Assembly (NCBI GenBank): GCA_045541115.1
Contig: JAZQIM010000006.1
Location: forward strand, 1-36,639
Origin: Aphodoplasma sp045541115
Lineage (GTDB): Bacteria; Bacillota; Clostridia; UBA1381; UMGS1253
DNA: 36,639 nt
Direction: 5' to 3'
The translations under genes and the position numbers were made by a program. A model generated the notes under the pieces. That model saw nothing but the letters and a program-made list of their open reading frames with translations, made no database searches and was not told the origin of the DNA. Shown here piece after piece: positions 31,120-36,639 of the stretch (positions are counted from its first letter, which is position 1; each line of letters starts with the position of its first letter).

Positions 31120-31828
31120 ATATTGACTTTAAAATTTCAATCTCACGTTCAGTTAGCTCTCTCATCTCACCAAGCGCCAGATTTTCATCAAGCTCTACTG
31201 CGCCCATGCTGACACGCTTTAGTGTAAGCACCTTTTTACCAACTGCTTCAAACATTCTCTTTACCTGATGAAATTTACCTTCCTGAATAGTAAGAAGGAT
31301 TTCGCTTATATCATCTGACTTTATAATTTCAAGCTTTGCACTCTTGCAGATATAGCCATCATCTATACGCACTCCGTCATAAAATATCTGTATATCTTCT
31401 TCATCCACAACGCCTTCTATCGTCGCATAATACGTTTTGTCTGCATGATGTTTTGGCGATGTAAGTCTGTGCGCCATCTCTCCATCATTTGTTAAAATCA
31501 AAAGCCCTGTCGTGTCAATATCGAGTCTGCCAACAGGAAATAAATCAAAATGTAAATATTTTTCGTCCACAAGGTCGATAACTGTCTGAAATTTTTTATC
31601 ATATGTTGCACTCACAACGCCCATCGGCTTGTTAAGCATAAGATATATAAAGCGCACATAGGTCAGCTTTTTTTCATCCAAATATACGTTGTCTGCATTT
31701 TCGTCAATATGTTCGCTGCTTGTTTTTATATGTTTATCATTAACTCTCACGCGGCCGTTTTTTATAATTTCTTTAACTTCCTTGCGCGTGCCCACGCCAC
31801 AGTCACATAAATACTTATCAATCCTCAT
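31118..31828 (-). CDS. RsuA/RluB family rRNA pseudouridine synthase
   Basis: A 236-residue enzyme. An N-terminal S4 domain (MRIDKYLCDCGVGTRKEVKEIIKNGRVRVN) is followed by the catalytic domain with LNKPMGVVSA and GRLDIDTTGLLILTNDG (catalytic Asp in GRLD), then GKFHQVKRMFEAVGKKVLTLKRV. It pseudouridylates a site in 16S or 23S rRNA. ATG at 31828 is preceded by AAGGAC/GGAG; an in-frame GTG further up (31861) lacks one. Confidence 0.94.
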   Translation of the reverse strand: MRIDKYLCDCGVGTRKEVKEIIKNGRVRVNDKHIKTSSEHIDENADNVYLDEKKLTYVRFIYLMLNKPMGVVSATYDKKFQTVIDLVDEKYLHFDLFPVGRLDIDTTGLLILTNDGEMAHRLTSPKHHADKTYYATIEGVVDEEDIQIFYDGVRIDDGYICKSAKLEIIKSDDISEILLTIQEGKFHQVKRMFEAVGKKVLTLKRVSMGAVELDENLALGEMRELTEREIEILKSI

Positions 31829-31864
31829 GTCCTTTTTCTCCGTTCGCATCAACTTTTTCACAAT

Positions 31865-31892
31865 AAAAGGGACGGAAAAACAATCCCGTCCC
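31865..31892 (-). terminator. Terminator of the amino-acid ABC operon
   Basis: Stem GGGACGG/CCGTCCC (31869-31875 and 31886-31892), 10-nt loop, then TTTTATTG on the minus strand. Confidence 0.85.
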
Positions 31893-31908
31893 GCTTTATA
31901 ATCAAGAA

Positions 31909-32670
31909 TTATTCAGAATATGTTGCTCCGAATTCATCAATCTTACCGCTATCCTTAAGCTTCTTAAGAACTTTATTGATTTTTTCTGCAAGCTCTGTAT
32001 CGCCCTTCGGGATTGCAATTGCATATTCTTCGTTTTCAAATGCAGCTGCATCTTCAACGATTGCAAGACCTGCGTTCTTCTCTACAAATGCTTTTGCAGG
32101 AGCAGAGTCAATTACAACAACATCAAGTCTGTCATTTACAAGGTCCATAACAGCGTCTGCGCCCTTCTTGTATCTTTCAGGCTCGAAACCAAGAGTTTCT
32201 GTAACTGTTGTGTCACCTGTGTATCCGAGAACAACACCGATTTTCTTTCCTGCTAAATCTGCAGCTGACTTAATATCGCTACCTTCTTTTACAATCATAA
32301 CCTGCTTTGCTGTGTAATATGTATCAGAGAAATCAACGCTCTCAAGTCTGTCAGGTTTAACTGTCATACCTGCAGCAACGAAGTCAACCTTGCCTGTTGC
32401 AAGCGCCATGATAAGTGATTCGAACTCCATGTTCTCGATTTTAAGTTCCTTGCCCATGCTGTCAGCGATTTCCTTTGCAATAGCTACGTCAATACCACTA
32501 AAGTTTCCAACTATACCGTTTTCTGTAACATATTCAAACGGCGGGAACTCTGCGTTTGTACCCATTACAATTTCTTCTTTTTCCGATGTTTTCGGGCTGC
32601 AACCAGCAACTACACCGATAACCAAGCACAAGCATACTACAAGTGCTACTACCTTTAATACCTTTTTCAT
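31909..32670 (-). CDS. Amino-acid ABC transporter substrate-binding lipoprotein
   Basis: Extracellular solute-binding protein family 3 (bacterial periplasmic type), 253 residues. The signal peptide MKKVLKVVALVVCLCLVIGV ends at lipobox VAGC, so it is lipid-anchored. Family blocks are GTNAEFPPFEY, IDVAIAKEIADSMG, FVAAGMTVKPDRLESVDFSDTYY and GKKIGVVLGYTGD. Ligand is a polar amino acid, not further defined. Third gene of the operon, 63 nt after the ATPase gene; highest expression is usual for this component. Confidence 0.94.
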   Translation of the reverse strand: MKKVLKVVALVVCLCLVIGVVAGCSPKTSEKEEIVMGTNAEFPPFEYVTENGIVGNFSGIDVAIAKEIADSMGKELKIENMEFESLIMALATGKVDFVAAGMTVKPDRLESVDFSDTYYTAKQVMIVKEGSDIKSAADLAGKKIGVVLGYTGDTTVTETLGFEPERYKKGADAVMDLVNDRLDVVVIDSAPAKAFVEKNAGLAIVEDAAAFENEEYAIAIPKGDTELAEKINKVLKKLKDSGKIDEFGATYSE

Positions 32671-32733
32671 TTTTTCATCCTCCTTAAATATAAACCGAAG
32701 TATTTCTTTTTTATTTGCTTCGGTAATTAACTT

Positions 32734-33456
32734 TTAAAGCACTTTACTTAAGAACGCCTTCGTTCTCTCATGTTGCGGATTTGTAAAAAGTTCATCAGGA
32801 CTGCTTTGCTCTAATATAACACCCTGGTCCATAAATAAAACTCTCGAGCCAACCTCACGCGCAAAACCCATCTCATGCGTTACAACAACCATCGTCATTC
32901 CATCTTTCGCCAAATCCTTCATAACATCTAGAACTTCGCCAACCATTTCCGGATCAAGCGCCGATGTAGGTTCATCAAAAAGCATTATTTCAGGTTCCAT
33001 CGCAAGTGCACGCGCAATAGCAACTCTCTGCTTTTGTCCACCCGAAAGCTGCGCCGGATAGGCGTCCGCCTTATCAAGAAGCCCTACCCTGTCCAAAAGC
33101 TTTGTTCCAAGCGCGGTGGCATCCTGCTTGCTCATTTTTTTAATCTGCATAGGTGCAAGCGTAATGTTATTCATTATTGTCAGATGCGGGAACAAATTAA
33201 ACTGCTGAAATACCATACCCATCTTCTGACGTATGCGGTTTACATTTACTTTCGGTGCATTTATAAGCTCATCATCAATATAAATTTCGCCCTGTGTCGG
33301 TGTTTCAAGCAAGTTAAGGCATCTTAGAAAAGTTGATTTTCCCGAACCGGAAGGGCCGATTACAACAACAACTTCTCCCGGCTTTATATGTTCATCTATT
33401 CCTCTGAGCACTTCAAGCTTTCCGAAATGCTTATGCAAGTTTTTTACTTTAATCAT
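32734..33456 (-). CDS. Polar amino-acid ABC transporter ATP-binding protein
   Basis: A 240-residue ATPase of the GlnQ/HisP type. Walker A GPSGSGKST near 34-42, Q-loop VFQQFNLFPH, signature LSGGQKQRVAIARAL near 134-148, Walker B IMLFDEPTSALDPE and switch His in VVTHEMGFAREV. ATG at 33456 (MIKVKNLHKHFG) has GGAG 6 nt upstream; the upstream in-frame GTG at 33477 is less likely. Second gene of the operon, 43 nt after the permease. Confidence 0.95.
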   Translation of the reverse strand: MIKVKNLHKHFGKLEVLRGIDEHIKPGEVVVVIGPSGSGKSTFLRCLNLLETPTQGEIYIDDELINAPKVNVNRIRQKMGMVFQQFNLFPHLTIMNNITLAPMQIKKMSKQDATALGTKLLDRVGLLDKADAYPAQLSGGQKQRVAIARALAMEPEIMLFDEPTSALDPEMVGEVLDVMKDLAKDGMTMVVVTHEMGFAREVGSRVLFMDQGVILEQSSPDELFTNPQHERTKAFLSKVL

Positions 33457-33499
33457 GGCTTTCTCCATTTCTGTCACTATACAGTAACGTTCGTCTTTG

Positions 33500-34201
33500 T
33501 TATCTTATTTCCGATTTTCTCAAACGATTTTCCAGCACTCTAAACACCTTCGTAAGAAGCTTTATAAGTAGGAAATATATAATCGCTGTGCCAACGAGAG
33601 GCATAAATGCCGAATATGTACGGCTTCTTATAAAGTCACCACCTTTTGCAAGGTCTTCAAGGCCTATAAAGCCTACAATGGCTGTTTCTTTTATAAGTAC
33701 AATAAATTCGTTTACAAGCGCAGGAAAAATATTTTTTACAGCCTGCGGAATTACAATCCTTATCATAGTCTGCGATGCCGACAAACCGAGCGAGCGTCCT
33801 GCCTCAACTTGCCCATGTTCAACACTCTGTATTCCTGCACGAATTATTTCCGATACATATGCACCGGAATTTAAACCGAAGGCAATACTTGCAATTATCC
33901 ATTTATCAAGACGCGATGCGCCAAAAATTACGAAATAAACAATGAGAAGCTGTGTAACAGCAGGCGTACCTCTGATAATGTCAGTATACCAACGTGCAAT
34001 TGTGCTTAAAAACTTGCTTTTCGAAAGCGTCGCAAGTGCAACAAACACACCTATAATTATACCAAAAATTACCGATAGAAATGATACCTTAAGTGTAATG
34101 CCAAAACCGGTAACTATGTGCATATATCTGTTTTCTGTTATAAAATTCAGTATGAAGTCTTTCTGTATTCCTTCAAACCAGGTCATAAACCATTGTGCCA
34201 A
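33500..34201 (-). CDS. Polar amino-acid ABC transporter permease
   Basis: A 233-residue inner-membrane permease of the HisM/GlnP type. It has about five transmembrane segments, starting ITLKVSFLSVIFGIIIGVFVAL, with the EAA loop GQVEAGRSLGLSASQTMIRIVIPQAVKN that docks the ATPase. DIIRGTPAVTQLLIVYFVIF is the conserved N-terminal block. The start is TTG at 34201 (MAQWFMTWFEG), supported by AAAGGAG; the longer frame to 34255 lacks support. First gene of the operon. Confidence 0.93.
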   Translation of the reverse strand: MAQWFMTWFEGIQKDFILNFITENRYMHIVTGFGITLKVSFLSVIFGIIIGVFVALATLSKSKFLSTIARWYTDIIRGTPAVTQLLIVYFVIFGASRLDKWIIASIAFGLNSGAYVSEIIRAGIQSVEHGQVEAGRSLGLSASQTMIRIVIPQAVKNIFPALVNEFIVLIKETAIVGFIGLEDLAKGGDFIRSRTYSAFMPLVGTAIIYFLLIKLLTKVFRVLENRLRKSEIR

Positions 34202-34223
34202 GCAAATCACTCCTTTATGAATA

Positions 34224-34252
34224 ATAATACCACAGAGCAACCTTTTTTGCAA
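34224..34252 (-). promoter_or_regulatory. Promoter of the amino-acid ABC operon
   Basis: Minus strand: TTGCAA (34247-34252), 17-nt spacer ending TGTGG, TATTAT (34224-34229). The leader is only about 20 nt, too short for a riboswitch or T-box. Confidence 0.75.
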
Positions 34253-34303
34253 CACAAATTTAATTTTTTCGTATTTTTATGCACTTCGTTTTATTTTTCT
34301 TAC

Positions 34304-34336
34304 AAAAAAAGAGCCGCTTATATAAGCGACTCTTTT
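34304..34336 (-). terminator. Terminator of the SLH surface-protein gene
   Basis: Stem AAAAGAGTCGCTTA/TAAGCGGCTCTTTT in minus RNA (one U-G), 2-nt apex, then TTTG. On the plus strand the same position is a C/A mismatch. It lies 13 nt past the stop codon. Confidence 0.88.
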
Positions 34337-34349
34337 AAAAACTGTCCTA

Positions 34350-36639
34350 TTATAATGTATCTGCAATTCTTACAAATACCGCTGCAAGCTGCGCTCTTGT
34401 TGCACTGTCAAGCGGAGCAAAGGTTCCATCGCTGTTACCTTGCATTACACCGCTGGCGTTTGCCCACTTAATTGCAGAAATTGCCCAATCGGAAACGATG
34501 TGCGAATCTTCATATGATAAGTTGCTTGAATCCTCGTCTATTGATACGTCTTTGCCTGTTGCAACTGCATATCTGTATAGCATCGCCGCCATCTGCTCGC
34601 GTGTCACGCACTCATCAGGTGCAAACTCTGTTTCAGTAACACCCGATACGATTCCATTTCTCTTTGCCCACGAAACTGCGCCTGCATAGTAGCTTCCCAT
34701 ATCCACGTCACTAAACGGAATATCCATCGTATTTTTCGTGTCACCTGACAATCTGTGAAGAACCGTTACAAACATTGCTCTTGTTACGCTTTCTTCAGGC
34801 GCAAATGTTTCGTCAGAAACACCTACCATCAAGCCTTTTTCTACTGCAGCTATGACTTCTTCATAGAACCAATCGTCTTCATTTATATCGGTAAACGGAT
34901 TGTCCTGTGACTCTTCTTCTTTTTGAGTCCATTTTGCATATACGCTCACGCTCTTTGAAAGCTCAACTTCTGTAACTTTTTGTGTAAGTGCCTCATCAGT
35001 ATACCAGCCTGCAAACTCAAAGCCTTCTTTTACAGGAACATACTCATCGAGCTTAATTGTTGTTTTGGTGGATTTAACTATTTTTTCAATCTCACTTCCG
35101 CCATTTGTTTCAAATGTCAGAATGTATGAAACTACGGCTCCGCCGCCCCCGCCGCCACCGCCGCCTTGTTCTGTAACAGGCTCGGTATATGCTACGATAT
35201 ATTTTGCAAACCCGGAAACATCTGTCGATTTTACATATCCCGGCGTTTCACTCACGCCACCAATAGGTGTAAGTACACCTTGCGCATTTACATATGCAAT
35301 ACGTGCCGTGCCGGATTGTGTCTTTGTATGCGGAAGCGTTATGGTAGCTCTTCCTGATCCAAAATCAACCGGCCCTGTGCCGACTGAAAGGTCATATATT
35401 TTCTTGTCTGCACCGTTTATATTAGAAATCGTCGTATTCTGTGAATCTGTAAGTTCAGCCGTTGTTACAACATCAGCTCTAAACGAAATCTGCGCATCTG
35501 CGCCGGCTGCGCTCTGTATTGCAGCAAGCGCCGCCACATCAAAGCTTACAGTCGCATTTGAAAGTTTTATTTCAAGCTCCGCCGAGGCACTTACCAAATC
35601 ATCTATCGCCGTTTTCGGCAAGGATACTTCGTTTACTGTCTGCTCACTGTCGTTTGTCATATCAAGCACCACGTTTGTCGCACCGCTATCGAGCGTAAAC
35701 AAATCAACAACAGCTTTATCTGTTCCTGTAACCATTTGTGCTGTGGCTGTAGCACCTTCAGCGATTATGGTTGTTGGCGCAGTTGCTAAAGAATTTGTAT
35801 CTTCAACGCTCGTATCTGCAAGCTCGTAGTTGCCCGCTTTTGCGCCGGCAAGAACAAGATTTGTTGCAACAAGCTTCGTTGCATCGGCATTTATCTGCGT
35901 CTTAATCTTTGTAAAATCAAGCGATACATCGGCGATATCTGCACTAAGTACGCCGTCAAATATTACGGACGAAGTTTGCAAATTAAGCGCTGTAATCGAG
36001 ATGCTCTTCTTGTTTACAACAAGCTCTGTCGTAGCGCTTGTTTGTGCATACGTTTCATTTCCTGCCTGCGTAACTGTAATAGTTGTTGTTCCCGGTGCTA
36101 CAACTGTGATAACACCTGTGCTTTCATCGATTGTAGCAACGTCTGTATTGCTTGATGTATATGTAAAGCTACTAAGATTTGATGTCGCATCAGGCGTTAC
36201 GCTAATCCACTGATTAGCAATGTCGTCCATATCGCCATATGCTACGCTTGCACTTTGCAAAGAAACAACTATCGACTGCGGAGTTTTCTTCCGCACCGTA
36301 AGTGCCGCTGGCACATATGTAATATCATAATTCGATGTTACATCTACGCCGCCATTCTTTATTTGAAGCTTTGTCGCCTCAATAGCTATATCCATAGACT
36401 CTGCGCCGCCCTGTATCTCACTTGGGATACTGTCTTCAAGTGCAAGCTCTACATCGAATGTATCAGAGTATGGAAGTACGCAGTCGCATGTATACTCAAG
36501 TGATACTGCAGATTCGCTCGTTCCTACCTTTACATCTGCAGGCTTTGTTGCGTTAATTGTTATTGCTTTTTTACCTACTGTAAGTGTCTTCTCTACGCTA
36601 AAGTCTGCGTACTCACCGTTTCCGCTACGGCTTATTGTT
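34350..36639 (-). CDS. Large S-layer-homology-domain surface protein, 3' part (partial)
   Basis: An open frame of 762 codons enters from the right edge and ends at 34350; the ATG at 36395 is internal. In order: MBG/Ig-like beta repeats (for example DITYVPAALTVRKKTPQSIV), a BIG_2-like segment (SSNTDVATIDESTGVITVVA), and a YDG-like segment. Next comes a less defined region, then a run of nine Gly after EQ (about 35138-35165). An InlB-type B repeat (TFETNGGSEIEKIVKSTKTT to EGFEFAGWYTDEALTQKV, about 34925-35125) leads to three SLH domains at the C-terminus (34350-34905; starts FTDINEDDWFYEEV, FSDVDMGSYYAGAV, YEDSHIVSDWAISA). The SLH triplet anchors the protein to secondary wall polymers. The catalytic or binding part lies outside the window. 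Confidence 0.9.
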   Translation of the reverse strand, partial: TISRSGNGEYADFSVEKTLTVGKKAITINATKPADVKVGTSESAVSLEYTCDCVLPYSDTFDVELALEDSIPSEIQGGAESMDIAIEATKLQIKNGGVDVTSNYDITYVPAALTVRKKTPQSIVVSLQSASVAYGDMDDIANQWISVTPDATSNLSSFTYTSSNTDVATIDESTGVITVVAPGTTTITVTQAGNETYAQTSATTELVVNKKSISITALNLQTSSVIFDGVLSADIADVSLDFTKIKTQINADATKLVATNLVLAGAKAGNYELADTSVEDTNSLATAPTTIIAEGATATAQMVTGTDKAVVDLFTLDSGATNVVLDMTNDSEQTVNEVSLPKTAIDDLVSASAELEIKLSNATVSFDVAALAAIQSAAGADAQISFRADVVTTAELTDSQNTTISNINGADKKIYDLSVGTGPVDFGSGRATITLPHTKTQSGTARIAYVNAQGVLTPIGGVSETPGYVKSTDVSGFAKYIVAYTEPVTEQGGGGGGGGGAVVSYILTFETNGGSEIEKIVKSTKTTIKLDEYVPVKEGFEFAGWYTDEALTQKVTEVELSKSVSVYAKWTQKEEESQDNPFTDINEDDWFYEEVIAAVEKGLMVGVSDETFAPEESVTRAMFVTVLHRLSGDTKNTMDIPFSDVDMGSYYAGAVSWAKRNGIVSGVTETEFAPDECVTREQMAAMLYRYAVATGKDVSIDEDSSNLSYEDSHIVSDWAISAIKWANASGVMQGNSDGTFAPLDSATRAQLAAVFVRIADTL

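Noticed and set aside
35065..35829. Long plus-strand open frame (254 codons) opposite the SLH protein
   Set aside because: Antisense shadow of a clear coding gene; composition is Pro/Ser/Val-rich low complexity, and there is no ribosome binding site.

Overview
The window comes from an AT-rich, low-GC Gram-positive genome, most likely an anaerobic member of class Clostridia. The signs are sigma-A promoters with extended -10 elements, strong AGGAGG-type ribosome binding sites, some GTG/TTG starts, tRNA genes with encoded CCA, a FapR-controlled fatty-acid operon that uses FabK, a zinc-finger Clp ATPase of the ClpE type, a YnzC/DUF896 protein, and S-layer-homology (SLH) and stalk-domain surface proteins. 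The order is not certain; a gut clostridium with SLH-anchored surface proteins would fit.

Layout. 1-280: 5' end of a secreted protein gene (minus). 281-777: AT-rich intergenic DNA. 778-1119: four-helix-bundle (23S IVS-type) protein, just downstream of a five-gene tRNA operon (Gly-Arg-His-Gln-Lys, minus, 1256-1695). 1794-5286: ClpE-like ATPase, GNAT acetyltransferase and inorganic pyrophosphatase. 5437-6133: an unrecognised 138-residue gene preceded by a strongly structured segment with its own promoter and a terminator-like hairpin, the least explained part of the window. 6289-8796: NCS2 purine permease and an Elp3-like radical SAM protein behind a consensus promoter. 8808-16642: fapR-plsX-fabH-fabK-fabD-fabG-acpP-fabF-rnc, a compact type II fatty-acid and phospholipid operon. 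16697-17827: galE (plus). 17887-18888: an XRE repressor divergent from a stalk-domain secreted protein, with three palindromic operator candidates between them. 19040-20807: MATE efflux protein and Dabb protein. 20972-22508: GNAT protein and a NagB-like sugar-phosphate isomerase homologue. 22560-26711: AraC regulator, Na+/proline-type symporter, RluA-type pseudouridine synthase and FucU mutarotase. 26757-28439: glutamate dehydrogenase and DUF896 protein. 28664-31077: feoAB ferrous-iron uptake (plus). 31118-31828: RsuA/RluB-type pseudouridine synthase. 31909-34252: polar amino-acid ABC transporter. 34350-36639: C-terminal 762 residues of a large SLH-anchored surface protein that runs off the window.

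How it works together. The central operon makes phosphatidate precursors. FapR would sense malonyl-ACP and repress it, PlsX passes acyl groups to phosphate, FabD/FabH start chains, FabG/FabK/FabF elongate on AcpP, and the RNase III gene rides at the end. fabZ/fabA and the acetyl-CoA carboxylase genes are not here and must lie elsewhere. The other units are short housekeeping or transport operons separated by clear intrinsic terminators. No CRISPR array, insertion sequence, prophage or integrase is visible. Most positions called as promoters are TTGnnn-N17-TAnnnT matches found by eye.
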